Assembly: GCF_021730395.1 (NCBI RefSeq)
Contig: NW_026463153.1
Location: 1 to 64,000 of the forward strand
Direction: 5' to 3'
Length of the DNA: 64,000 nt
Origin: Mercenaria mercenaria
Lineage: Eukaryota; Mollusca; Bivalvia; Venerida; Veneridae
The notes beneath the pieces were generated by a model that ran no database searches, was not told where the DNA came from, and was given only the letters and a program-made list of their open reading frames with translations. The translations under genes and the position numbers were made by a program. Below, piece by piece: positions 34,160 to 46,540 of this stretch; the stretch's first letter is position 1; each line of letters starts with the position of its first letter.

Positions 34160-36030
34160 GGGTATGTGCTACAATTTTCAGTTTCTGTATCAACGTACAC
34201 TGTAGTTACACGTACCAGGAAGTTAACCCTGATTTCAGGAAATAAACACATAAAATAAATCCATAGATTGAGAAACTGTTATTTAAATGAAAGTGATAAC
34301 CTAAATATTAACTACATTTTTGTATTTGGGTGATAATTATAGGTTATTAGCTTTGTATAGCTTTGTTCTTCAGCAGAAATATTGGCGACTTTAGGACGCA
34401 ATATTCTTCCGGTGAAGAACGAGTGCATATTTCCTGATGCAAAGATAATAACCTTTTTATTGCATACGCATCTACAAATATAAATATAATGTAAATATCA
34501 TAAATTTATTATTAGCCTTAAAAGAAAAGACAATACTGAACTAAATAGGAAAAATAGTGCAACAACACACAATGAACTACGTCACGCACCCAATTTGAAA
34601 TTCAAGCGTCAGTGTATGGAAAAATATTGACTTTTCCGGTACCAGTGTAACTTAACGGGGAAAAGAAATGAGTATTAATAAAATGTAATGTATAAATTGA
34701 GAAATATACATTTTATATATTAATGTTTGGGTGTTGATCCTTTTCAAGTCCCGACAATCTAACATTAGTAGAAATATCTAGGTGAAATAAGTTCGAATCA
34801 GCATCGCTGGTTATGTCCCACACTACACACAATGTAAAACGGTACTTTTCCAATCTTTTAAGAAAACAGTACAGGTAACTGAGGCGGAATCCTTGTCATT
34901 CATTTTAGTTCACTTAAAAGTGCCAAGTATAACATATTAGCTGAAGGCAAATTGTAAATTTAACCATTGATTTTGTGTTGAAGTACATACGTTAAAATGT
35001 TAATAGCTAAAACGAAAAAAAAAAAAAAACAATTTTGAAAACAGATAAAAAAGCCCACCTTTATAAGAATTTGAATACACTTTGTAAACCTATGTATTGG
35101 GTTATATAGATTATTTTTTACTGCTGTTGACAAGCCTTACCCAACGTTTCAACCACCATGCTGTATCTTGAAAAGAATCTCCATACAATAGACATAGCCA
35201 CGTTTTCTGAAAAAAGCAATCCCTTGCAGAAAACGGTGTCTTAAAAATACCTTCTGAGACTCACACAACTGTACAGAGGAAATCTGTGAGATATTTGCTC
35301 TGTTTGTTTTGTGATTATGACCTACTTATAGTAACGAGAAACAATTTAAATTAAAGTTAGATTTACAAAACCAGCCTACCTTAACTCCACGTCTGTTTGT
35401 TACAAAGTACAAATTAGTATCTTCTCACTAGTTTTAATCAGCAGAAATGGTGTACATACTGAGATATGTGCAAAATGAGTTGTAAGTATTTAGAGGACGT
35501 GGGATTCTAAAAACTTAACTACATTTAGACGGCAAATTTCCGTAAGGGTTTCCAGCTACATTTCAGTTTGGGTATCACGGATATGAGATAGCATAATCAT
35601 TCGTTGCATGAAATTCTTCTGACACTACCATCATTCATCATAGTCAGTCATGCAAATATTTTGTTTCACATAGACAATTTCAAGTGACAGGTACAATTCT
35701 TATTTACATGTATTGCTTTTTATCGTAAGAGCTTTGTTATCTGCATATTTTAAATGTTTGACATAATTTAAAAGCTTATAAGAAGAATGAGAGTGCATAT
35801 GTCAGATAATTATTTAAACTACCGTTCAGGTCGAAGTGTTTTAAAATGGGAATAACCCATTTCAAATATAATAAAACGGTTAGTTGCTTCGAATTTGCCT
35901 ATGTTTAACAGATATTAACACTTCTTTTCGTAATTTATTATCTATGTGAAAGCCGTTTAAAACGATCATGTAACGGCTGCCGCAGATGGACGACAATGCA
36001 TAGTCGTGTCTCACTGCACTTTAATTTTTG
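34160..36030. other. Gene-free stretch upstream of the ApoL-like gene
   Basis: AT-rich, with a poly-A run at about 35018. The promoter or 5' untranslated exon of the minus-strand gene could lie here but cannot be placed. Confidence 0.4.
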
Positions 36031-36033
36031 AGC

Positions 36034-37475
36034 AGTAGATAAGTCAGTTGATGATGTGCATTTTACATTTCGTGAGAAGATAAGTCAGTTGGCGATGCTC
36101 ATTTCACATTTCGTGCAGAAGAGAAGTCAGTTGGTGGTGTGCACTGTAAATTTCGTGCAGTAGATAAGTCAGTTGGTGATGTGTACACTGTACATTTCGT
36201 GCAGTAGATAAGTCAGTTGGTGATGTGCACTTCACATTTCGTGCAGTAGATAAGTCAGTTGATGATGTGCATTTTACATTTCGTGAGAAGATAAGTCAGT
36301 TGGCGATGTTCATTTCACATTTCGTGCAGAAGAGAAGTCAGTTGGTGGTGTGCACTGTAAATTTCGTGCAGTAGATAAGTCAGTTGGTGATGTGTACACT
36401 GTACATTTCGTGCAGTAGATAAGTCAGTTGGTGATGTGCACTTCACATTTCGTGCAGTAGATAAGTCAGTTGATGATGTGCATTTTACATTTCGTGAGAA
36501 GATAAGTCAGTTGGCGATGTTCATTTCACATTTCGTGCAGAAGAGAAGTCAGTTGGTGGTGTGCACTGTAAATTTCGTGCAGTAGATAAGTCAGTTGGTG
36601 ATGTGTACACTGTACATTTCGTACAGTAGATAAGTCAGTTGGTGATGTGCACTTCACATTTCGTGCAGTAGATAAGTCAGTTGATGATGTGGATTTTACA
36701 TTTCGTGAGAAGATAAGTCAGTTGGCGATGTTCATTTCACATTTCGTGCAGAAGAGAAGTCAGTTGGTGGTGTGCACTGTAAATTTCGTGCAGTAGATAA
36801 GTCAGTTGGTGATGTGTACACTGTACATTTCGTGCAGTAGATAAGTCAGTTGGTGATGTGCACTTCACATTTCGTGCAGTAGATAAGTCAGTTGATGATG
36901 TGCATTTTACATTTCGTGAGAAGATAAGTCAGTTGGCGATGTTCATTTCACATTTCTTGCAGAAGAGAAGTCAGTTGGTGGTGTGCACTGTAAATTTCGT
37001 GCAGTAGATAAGTCAGTTGGTGATGTGTACACTGTACATTTCGTGCAGTAGATAAGTCAGTTGGTGATGTTCATTTCACATTTCGTGCAGTAGATAAGTC
37101 AGTTGGTGATGTGCACTTCATAATTGGTGATGTGCATTTTACATTTCGTGCAGTAGATAAGTCATTTGGTGTTGCGCATTTCACAATTGGTGGTGTGCAG
37201 TTCAAATTTCGTGCAATAGATAAGTCAGTTTGTGATGTGCATTTCACAAATGGTGATGTGCATTTCACATTTCGAACAGTAGGTATATCAGCTGGCGATG
37301 TGCATTTCATATTTCATGATATGCATTTTACATTTCCTGCAGTAGATATGTCATTTGGTGATGTGCATTTCAAATTTCGTTATGACATTTCACATTTCGT
37401 GCATTAGTTTAGACAGTTGCTGATGTCCATTTCACATATCATGATAATTATGCATTTAACATTTCGTACAATAAA
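36034..37475 (+). repeat. 42-bp minisatellite array A with 211-bp higher-order period
   Basis: The basic unit is about 42 bases: CAGTAGATAAGTCAGTTGGTG followed by ATGTGCATTTCACATTTCGTG. From 36050 to about 37060 five distinct units form a block that repeats exactly every 211 bases: the variant 'gatgatgtg(c/g)atttta' starts at 36050, 36261, 36472, 36683 and 36894. The blocks are almost identical, with only a few substitutions. From about 37060 onward the array becomes a run of more diverged single units. The unit is near a multiple of three, which leaves long open frames on both strands; they are not treated as genes. Confidence 0.93.
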
Positions 37476-37479
37476 ATCT

Positions 37480-38520
37480 CTAATAATTCGAAACTTTGTC
37501 ACATGGGTTAAAATACTAGATCACGAGGCCAAACACTGTGAATACTCTTGAGGCCACATGTTTGATCGGATATTCATGAAACTTAGTCAGCATGTGTATC
37601 TTCAAAAAATCTTGAATGAGTTGGAAAGTGGGAGTCAATAGGTCACTAGGCCAAATCTTAGATAAACCTTTTGAACGCTCTAGAGGTCATACTTTTATCG
37701 TAATTTCATGAAACTTGGTTGGAATATTTGTCATAATGAATTCTTGAACAAAGTTGAAAGTCAGTCACATGGGTCAAGAACTACAGTCAACATTGTATTA
37801 TTATACAAGAGACCCCATGGGACTGCTAAGAAGTGGTCTCTTAATGGAATGGTTTCTGAATGAATTTCAGTCAGATGAAAAATTATTCTTAACTGTTAAT
37901 GTAACTATTTATTATGAACATACATGCATGATTTCAAAATCTGTTTTTACATCGTGAACATTTTTTCCAAGTCCAGAAACCGTGAAAATTATAGCTGGAT
38001 TGTTTGTCAGTTCGACAGATACAAAGGTTATTTCCATTCACTCATGTGCAAAATGTACTCGCTAATTACACAGGTAAAGAAATGCCCGGTAGAATTTTGG
38101 TACCCGGTTGCTTGATAGATACTTTAGTTGATTTTTTTACCTGTCGGGACTACATTAATGTGGTCGCTAGTCGTTTAATAAAATTGCCGTTTAATGGAAT
38201 GAATTTATGTACTGAAAACGTTCGGGAGGGATTTTTACCGTTTACCGTTTAACACAGAAATTGCTGAATAGAGGTGGTCGCAAGTACGACGTTGACTGTA
38301 GGTCATTTGGCCAAATCTTAGAATTATAACTTGTGAACACTCCAGAGACCACATTTTTATCAGATCTTTATAAATATGCAACTTAGTCAGAAGATTTGTC
38401 TCAGATGCCTCAATTTATCGGTTCTTCATGCAACATTGTCAAAATGTTTGTCTCCATAAATTGTTGCTTTTAAATTAGCAGGTTTCTCAAATGGGCAATG
38501 TAGGACTATTATGATCATCT
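37480..38520 (+). mobile_element. Diverged copy of the 'ctctagagg' tandem element, split by an insertion
   Basis: 'cacatgggtt', 'ggccaaa', 'ctcttgaggccacatg', 'catgaaacttagtcag' and 'cgctctagaggtcata' are diverged forms of the units at 12.5-14.1 kb. The end, GGACTATTATGATCATCTTGTT near 38501-38524, matches that element's tail hairpin AGGACCATCATGGTCCT plus CTTGTT. It is interrupted at 37784-38298 by a TA-flanked element. Confidence 0.7.
37784..38298. mobile_element. 515-bp TA-flanked MITE nested in the diverged tandem element
   Basis: Ends CAGTCAACATTGTA (37784) and TACGACGTTGACTG (ending 38298) are imperfect inverted repeats, with TA directly outside on both sides (37782-37783, 38299-38300). 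The host sequence resumes across it ('gggtcaagaacta' then 'ggtcatttggccaaat'). It contains 'ggtggtcgcaagtacgac' and 'gtggtcgctagtcgtttaataaaa'. A 5'-truncated relative is at 47345-47703. Tc1/mariner-type mobilisation is inferred from the TA duplication. Confidence 0.75.
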
Positions 38521-38539
38521 TGTTATAATAATTTATGTA

Positions 38540-39780
38540 AGCTGGCTTATCTACTGCACAAAATATGAATGCACTTGACGAACTGACTTATTTACTGCAC
38601 GATATAGCAAAGGTACATCACAAAATGTGAAATGCACATCACAAACTGGCTAATCTACTGCACGAAATGTGAAATGCACATCACGAACTAACTTACCTAC
38701 TGCAGGACATAGCAAATGTACATCATGAAATGTGAAATGCACATCACGAACTGACTTGCCTACTGCAGGACATAGCAAATGTACATCATGAAATGTGAAA
38801 TGCACATCACGAACTGACTTGTCTACCGCACAAAATTGAAAAAAAGTACATCTTGAAATGTGAAATGGACATTACGAAATGTACTTCACGAAATGTGAAA
38901 CTACCTTCACGAACTGATTTATCTACTGCATGATATAGCAAATGCATATCACTAAATGTAGAACGCACATCACGAACTGGCTAATTACAGCACGTTATCA
39001 ACTGACTTATCTACTGCACAAAACGTAAAAAGCACACCACGAAATAAGAAATGGACATCACGAACTGGCTAATATACTGCACGAAATGTAAAATTTACTT
39101 CACGAACGGACTTATGTACTGTAGGACATAGCAAATGCACAACAAGAAATGTGAAATGCACATCACGAACTGGCTAATATACTGCACGAAATGTAAAATT
39201 TACTTCACGAACGGACTTATGTACTGTAGGACATAGCAAATGCACAACAAGAAATGTGAAATGCACATAATGAACTGGCGTAACTATTGCACGACATTGT
39301 AAATGCACATCACAAAATGTGAAACTGATTTATCTACTGCACGAAATCGTAAATGTACATCACGAAATGTGAAATGCACACCACCTACTGGGTTATCTAC
39401 TGCACAAAATGTAAAATGCACATCACCAATTATGAAGTGCATATCACCAACTGACTTATCTACTGCACGAAATGTGAAATGCACATCATCAACTGACTTA
39501 TCTTCTGCAAGCAATGTAAAGTGCTTATCACCAACTGACTTATCTACTGCAGGAAATTTACAGTGCACATCAAATCGTAAATGCACATCACGAAATGTGA
39601 AATGCACATCACCGACTGGGTTATCTACTGCACAAAATGTAAAATGCACATCACCAACTGACTTATCTAATGCACGAAACGTAAAATGCACATCACGAAC
39701 TGGAGTAGATACTGCACGACATAGTAAATGCACGTCCATCACAAAATGTGAAACACACATCACGAATTGACATGACTATA
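38540..39780 (-). repeat. 42-bp minisatellite array B, opposite orientation to A
   Basis: Units of GAAATGTGAAATGCACATCAC plus GAACTGACTTATCTACTGCAC are the reverse complement of the array A unit. This array is more diverged, with insertions such as 'aggacatagcaaatg'; a 105-base block repeats at about 39106 and 39211. A 155-codon open frame (39303-39770) with a 14-residue period is a consequence of the near-42-base unit, not evidence of a gene. Confidence 0.9.
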
Positions 39781-42719
39781 TCACCGTTTAAGAAGTATAA
39801 GCAGAAGGCAGCTATGGCGTTCCATATTCACTGATATTGATGACACTATGGTTGAAAATGGAAATTCAGTTGATACATATAAGTTTGTAGAAAACATGAG
39901 AACTGAGAAGGAAGTTTACGTATGTAATAAAAGAAGCTAATAATCGGCTGGTGTCTAGCCATAATAGCACTCCTACTTTCATAACTAGGTGTGACATTAT
40001 TTCACGAAGGTAAAACCAAGCCGTATATTTGCCTCTTGTAAATGTCAAAGTCATATTATGTCCCCCGAGTATATATATATGAAGTTTTGCCCGGACGCAC
40101 ATTACAACGCTCTGTTGGTTTTCTTAAGAAAGCTGGTGACATCCAAAGTGAACAGTATTAGGAAAAATCCAGAATTTGTTATGGATGGGTCGTCAAAATA
40201 TTTGAAGGCTATCAAAAAGGGCACTTCGATTTAATATTTGCAATTATATGCGTTATTTCATTTTGTCAATCAGTCGTATAACGGTTATCGACTCCACAAA
40301 CTTGAATGTAAACAACAGCAGTTATTACCTGTATGCGGAAGTGTTATCACTGACTGAATAATAAAATTAGTCGGTAACAAATATTTAGAAATGACGCAGT
40401 ACACTTCAGTAGAAATTACAAGTTTCAACAACAACTTTCACCTCTATTTGGACGTTTTTCTACATAACCTGAAAAAGCATGAACTCAATTCGTGAAGTAA
40501 CATATTTTACCAATACTCTGAAACTTTGGATTGTTCATCAGCGTTATATGCACTCGAAAAAACCCAGACTGGATACACTGTAACCACCAGGAAACGTTTC
40601 ATACAAACCTTCTAATATCTATAACCAAAGTATTTGAAAAATATTTTAAAGCACTTCCTTATATGTTATAAACACTGAACCCTGTAACAGCCCTAATCCA
40701 AATCAGGAGCTTGACTAAAAGAAAATTCGTTAAGAAACACACGCATACGGAGCGCATCTTTGCTGCGCATCCAAGGTAGCTTCTCTATGTTAGACTGTCT
40801 AAACACGCCAATCCCACAACAGCCAATTTTCGAAGAAACTAGGCAGGTGACCAGTAGTAGCGCTACACGTCTAAGAGAAGATTCTCTAAACTTTTTAACC
40901 AACGATCTTTTGTCGTGTCGGAAATTTACCACAGGGAGCTGGCTTGCAACACAACTGACGGGTCCACTCGAAATAACCGTATGAATAATATATTTCATCT
41001 AGGTTTTGTGATTTTGTCCAGAGAATTCCAATTGACCAGTAAATACTTCAATACACGGATCCTTTCGTTTTAAGCACTCAGGTGTGAACAAACGAATGTT
41101 TGAAATATAGAAAAGCAAGATTTAGCTTACCAAAAGGTTCCTTCTAGTGCATTTGCAATGATTTGTCATTTTAGAAAATCTGATTTTAGCATCATATTAT
41201 AGATGTTTAATATGGCAGTGAGGAAAGTCTGTTTGTTTACTTTATGTTCAATATCAAAATCTTCGAAATTCAGAAGTGGCACTCACCCGTATATTTTCGT
41301 CAGATGATTAACAAGCGGGCACCTACATATTACATGTATATACACAAAATTATTTCACATATTCATTTACGAAACGCGAGAAAATGATCTAGACCGGTTA
41401 CAAACATGAGCTTCACCATTTGCGAATTGCACAGATATATCTGAAGCTAGAAAACACGTAAATAGCGACTATTTCATAACATGATTATTTGGCAGCAGAC
41501 TATTTTTAGATGCATATTCATTATATTAATCTCTATCCTACAGTATCAAATATTCAATGCACGGATTAGAGAGAGAAAGAGAAAGAACAATAACCAAACG
41601 TGATTTTACACCTCTATACATTTTCTTTTTGATGACTCAAACGCTTCTTTTTTCTGAAATCTAACACATTATGGAGAGTGTAATGATTTGACTTCAGATA
41701 CGCTTTGACTATGATGATGTACAGATATCTTATATGACCGCTTTCTTATCTTATATGTCTCGTATAACAAGCTCAATGTAGGGTAAGTATGAGGTTGGCA
41801 TTAAACTCCCGCCCAATCCACACAGCAATAATTGACTGTTCAGTGGCGGTGTAATTATTTTGTACGTACAGAATGTTCAACAATAATTAGAATTTTCTCT
41901 GTCGTAGTTCTTTCTATCGAATCCTACACGGGAACTATATAGATGTCTCATACATTGCTCTTGTAAATGCTTCCAAGGATTCTGGTCATAGAGTTATGTC
42001 AATGTAAATCCGTACGTCAGTTATAAAAAGGACACGAAAATTTCGTGATAGATAAAGAAAGATGATTGAAATATGTGATACATTAATCGTCTTGTTGTGT
42101 TTTAAGGTAGAATGCGTTTCTTAACGCTTTTCATCAGGCTATAATGAAAGTTTTAATGATTAAAATTGTCGACAGTTCCAACAAACTGTTGGGTTTTTTT
42201 CTCTCTATTTATCTGTTTTCCTCAATTTTGCTGATGCATATCTTCAAATATGATCACTAACATCGTGTTTTCGGAAAGTGAGGAGCAGCGTTTATATAAA
42301 ACTACACCCGGCGAAACAACTTTATTTTCAATTTTTGTTTATGAGTACCACTCTAACGATATATATTTTATCCAGTTTATTCCAGTGTCACAATATGGAG
42401 ACGAACAAATGATTTATTATATACTTATATAAAGTCTGTAAAAATCGGCTTGTATCTCTCAATTGAATATGAACAGGCAGAATAAAATAGCGTAGTGTAC
42501 CTTTGGAATCCCGAATTGTACCTTCCGTATTGAATGCTGCCGGACTACTTTTATTAATATGCATGACCGTACACAGTTCTGTAAATAGCGCACATAAAAA
42601 CTTTACTTAGTTCCATCCTAAAACCGATAAATATTGAAGATTTCGTTTAATAACAAAACAACAAACAAAATGTTAAAGGTAAAAAATAAAAGGGTCATTA
42701 TAACAGTTACTAATTTAAA
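39781..42719. other. Gene-free stretch
   Basis: AT-rich DNA. The mutually overlapping open frames at 40693-40998 (minus) and 40760-40984 (plus) have no domain I recognise. The segment at about 41885-41965 ('ctctgtcgtagttctttctatc', 'tacacgggaacta') is repeated directly at about 43095-43165, marking a dispersed repeat. Confidence 0.45.
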
Positions 42720-42840
42720 ATCTGGGCTTTTGTATTCGGCTCTCGTGGATTTTGCAAGGTCAGATCACGCTCGGTGCCTGCGAGCCTTGTGAGATCCGAT
42801 CTGGCAAAAATCCACTCGAGCCGTATACAGCATCCCAGAT
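42720..42840. repeat. 121-bp palindromic element
   Basis: ATCTGGGCTTTTGTATTCGG, CTCTCGTGGATTTTGC on the left is mirrored by GCAAAAATCCACTCGAGCC, GTATACAGCATCCCAGAT on the right. The palindrome continues towards the centre through GGTCAGATC/GATCCGATC, with CGCTCGGTGCCTGCGAG near the axis. Mismatches are about 15 percent. It is likely a foldback MITE. Confidence 0.75.
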
Positions 42841-43564
42841 CAAGCTACTGTATATCTAGAGTATTAGAATAGTCAATGACATTTAATTCCATTACCGCTT
42901 GTACTGCCTAAAACAGTTTTGGAATGTCACCGAAATTTGGCCATTGATCTTTGAGGCTGACAGACCATCTTCGTACCAGGTTTACCTTTATTTCTCAAAG
43001 CACGGTCCTGACCTTTATTAGAAGTGACAAGACGAAGATATAACTCCTTTAATAAGGCTTGGCATTGCCTCCTATACAATAAAAATTAGCATTAACTCTC
43101 TGTCGGAGTTCTTTCTATCCAGTCCGTACACGGGAACTACATGTCTCATTCATGTATTGACAAAGTCTTGAATTGAATTTTCTAATTATTTGATTAGAAT
43201 ATCTTTTCTATCGAACATTCTACAAAAAAAGATACAAAAAAACAATAAAAAAACTAAAGTTTATGAAAAATAAGCACTCTTTGAAAAAAACTACGCGAAC
43301 TCATCTTAACCATGTATAACAGACAAACGAACAGATGCCGTTTAAAATCAAAGCACTGCGAGGACTGATGTGGGCAGCGGTTGACAGCTTCTGGTAATAG
43401 GCATGAACAGTTAGCATAAGTTTGGTGACTCTAGTTAAATCACTTTTGATAAAAAAGCATTTCAAACCTTCTTTTACCAAATCAAGGGGTACAACTCTGC
43501 TTTTGTACTGTCATGCAAAAATGTCAAAATGTTACGTTTACCTTTTTAATCTGTTTAATATGTA
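42841..43564. other. Gene-free stretch with one half of a direct repeat pair
   Basis: It holds the 43095-43165 copy of the repeat noted at 41885-41965. Nothing else is recognised. Confidence 0.45.
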
Positions 43565-44410
43565 TTCACATTATTAGCCACTGAAGTTAATTCGTTTTAA
43601 TGTCTGTATGTCAGACAAAGTCAGCAGCACAGATGTAACCCCAAACCTGCCAAGGGTAAAGCTTATATTAAAGGTCAAAGGTCAAATTTGTGTGAACAAT
43701 TGCATGAATAGCTTCCTGTTTGAAATATAAGTGATTTCTAATCATTCTTAGTAATTGCTCTGATTTATTTTAATGTATATATATCACACAATGTCAGTAA
43801 TAAAAATATCGTCTAAAATGAGACAAGTTCAAATGTGATATTAAGGGTCAAAGGTCATTTTCGTGTAAAAGAATGAAAAAAATAGCTCTTTAACTTTTCG
43901 TCATGTTAATAATATCTTGTCGATATTAGACAAAGGTCATTTTAATGTATAAATGTTAGGCGATGTCAAGTATGTACATATAATTTGAAACAATTCAAGG
44001 TCAACCATAATATCAATCTTTAAGGTCAAATGTCAAAAGAAGTAAGTAAAATGTTGATATAATATCACCTATTTGTAATAATTTTTATTGTTTAAAAGTA
44101 TTTGTTTTGTCATTTTAGTAACTGATCTTTGTTCATTTTACTGTATATATGTCAGACGAGGTCATGGAAGAGGAAAGGTCGAACGTGATATTAAAGGTCA
44201 GGGGTCACTTTTGTATAAGCACTAACAATGATTGAAAATAGCTGTTATATTTCAAACAGGATGCTATTCATGCAGTTTTTCGCACAAATGTGACCTTTGA
44301 CATTTGGTGTAAGCTTTACCCTTGACACTTTTGGGATTGCATCTGCACTGCTGACTTTGCCTGACATACAGACATTAAACCGAATTAACTTCAATGACTA
44401 ATAATGTGAA
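43565..44410. repeat. 846-bp inverted repeat with ~170-bp arms
   Basis: The left arm (43565-43735: TTCACATTATTAGCC, 'gaagttaattcg', 'aatgtctgtatgtcag', 'caagggtaaagctta', 'gcatgaatagc', 'cctgtttgaaatata') is mirrored by 44240-44410 at about 85 percent identity by eye. The interior carries several 'aaggtcaaaggtca' units in mixed orientation. It may be an old MITE or an inverted pair of a 'ggtcaaaggtca' repeat. Confidence 0.75.
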
Positions 44411-46330
44411 TTCATATTTAAAACATTAGAAAAAGTAAAGGTAACATTTTTTACATTGTTGCATGAAAATGAACTTTCACCTTCAATCATCAAGGTTGAC
44501 CTAGATGTTTTGCAATAAGATTTATATTTCTGACTATGGCCGATATTTAAGAATGAAAATAAATTCCAAATATGCCAATTTTGTGATTTGTACATAAATT
44601 TTACCTTTGACCTTAAATATAAAGTTTGCCCTTCATTCTTTTTGATGAATTTCTTTTTGCTGACATTGGTTAACATATATACATCTACTGACAATCAGAT
44701 TGTTACTGTAATTAAATAGTGAATTAACTGGTACACGTAAACTTTACCCTACCCCCTAAATTTTAACAATTGAGTTTTACCTCCCTATCACAAATATAAG
44801 TAAACAAAATATAGATAGGCTTTAACACTTATGAAATGGGTTTTCATGGAGGATATGAAATATTGTTTCCAAAAATGTATAAACTTCTTTTGGTCTCAGT
44901 TGATGCAATAAAAGTCATTGAGAACTTGGACCAGTATTGTCAGTATGCAGCGGCCATTAAGTATACACGAAAAACAAAACAATGGCATAGGGAAGTTAAC
45001 AGCTTTGTAATACAAATATAGCAAGGCATGACATAATTGTCATCAATCAGTACATGTATATATCTACCGGAAAATAGTAATGAAGCAAAATTTTGCATTT
45101 AAACGCCTATATTGAGCAAACTAAATAAAATTTCAATCGCTACGATTCCTAAAAGGAAAAATCGGCAGTCACCAATGACCGTGACGCTTTCCCTACCCTG
45201 TTCATTTTTGTGTCGAAAATAAGTCCTCTTAGGAAAATAGTTCTTAAGTGTTGCGAAAATATAAGCATTAGAACCATAACTTGTTATCTGAAGTCACTTT
45301 ATATCTATTGACCATATCTGTAAACAACATCAACAATTTAACAACGGAAGGCAAGTAGTTCTAAAATGGAAACATTTAGCAAGAATATACAATACTGGTC
45401 AATAGAAGTCTTTTCTGGTAATTTAAAACAAATTTTTGTTTGATGTTTAAAGACTAGCCTCAAAACTGCATTATATCCCCAGCCCATGTCTAGTACCGGT
45501 AGACTTTATTATGATGAATGATATTTTGATGTTCATTTGAAACCTCGTTTTAAAATGTTTTGTTTACGGAACTACTTTTTTCAAAGCCTTTGACATTCGC
45601 ATCTCAGGTATTTCTAACTTCTTTACATAACAAAAAGCAGAATAAAAGAAAACTTTTTAGAACATAGTGCAAGTGAATCATATGCACATGCTTCAGTGCA
45701 GGAAAGGAAAAGTTCGACCATACTCGCCAGTTTCGTGGGACATACCGAATCTCAGTCAAGGAAGGAACGAAAACAGTAGAAAACTCAGAAGCTATAGTGC
45801 TTTTTAATAAACTATTGGAATAATATCGATAATAGGTCGAATTGTTATATAAGTGTTTTAATTATATGCTATTAGGCCCTATTAACACAACAGATAAACA
45901 GGGTCAGCAGTCAAATGTGGTAATATAAAAATGAGTTTTACACTTACAAACTTTATTTTTCAGTTCTAAATATATTCTATTTCCTTATGTCATTAATGCT
46001 AAAGCTGTTCTTTAGTATTTGGCAACACTATAAACTTACTTAGGCTGTCAAATATCAACTTCAAAACTGAATCAAAGCAAAATGTCATTACAATTGTTTT
46101 CTGAATTGTTGCAAACAATTCCGATGACAGTCAGAAGGTGTAGGTTCGAACAATACAAATACTACAGTGACAGATTCTCAGTTTGAACGTGTTGTCAGCA
46201 TGTGCACAACAGACAGGTCAGGTATGTGTCAGAGTACAACAAATCAAAGACAGACATTGTAAAACGTTATTTTTTCTGTATGGGGTCGTGATAACGATTT
46301 GTATAGCGACTGAATTATGTCATTTCTTAA
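44411..46330. other. Gene-free AT-rich stretch
   Basis: I see no supported gene. The open frames here are short and without domains. Confidence 0.4.
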
Positions 46331-46540
46331 CCGCCTCGATTGCCTAGTGGTAAAGCGTCCGCTTCGAAAGCGGGAGGTCGTGGATTCTATCTCCGGTCGT
46401 GTAATACCAAAGACGTGAAAATGTTACCAGCATCTCCCTTGCTTGGTTCTCAACATTTAAAATTGAAACCGGCTTTTCATCTCGCATACCCTCGTAGCGA
46501 TAGATTCCATCAGGAATGAGGTGTCGAGAGTGATAAATCT
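46331..46540 (+). mobile_element. tRNA-Ser-like SINE
   Basis: The head CCGCCTCGATTGCCTAGTGG, TAAAGCGTCC, GCTTCGAAAGCGG, GAGGTCGTGGATTC folds as a tRNA with a CCGC/GCGG anticodon stem and a 7-base loop TTCGAAA, giving anticodon CGA (Ser). The T-loop is altered (GGATTCTATCTCC), so this is not a working tRNA gene. The body 'taataccaaagacgtgaaaatgttaccagca' and 'cttgcttggttctcaaca' is a tail I recall following such heads in molluscs. Confidence 0.75.

Noticed and set aside
39303-39770. 155-codon open frame with a 14-residue Cys/Thr/Asp/Leu period
   Set aside because: It lies wholly in minisatellite B. The near-42-base unit keeps a frame open on both strands (also 37071-37407), so openness is not evidence of coding.
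36034-39780. CRISPR-like array
   Set aside because: Units are contiguous 42-base tandem repeats with no unique spacers, in a eukaryotic genome.
40693-40998. Overlapping plus and minus frames of 74 and 101 codons
   Set aside because: No recognised motif, no splice-phase partner and mutual antisense overlap; not supportable as a gene.
46331-46400. Functional tRNA-Ser gene
   Set aside because: The T-loop is altered and the sequence runs into a SINE body, so it is a tRNA-derived repeat.
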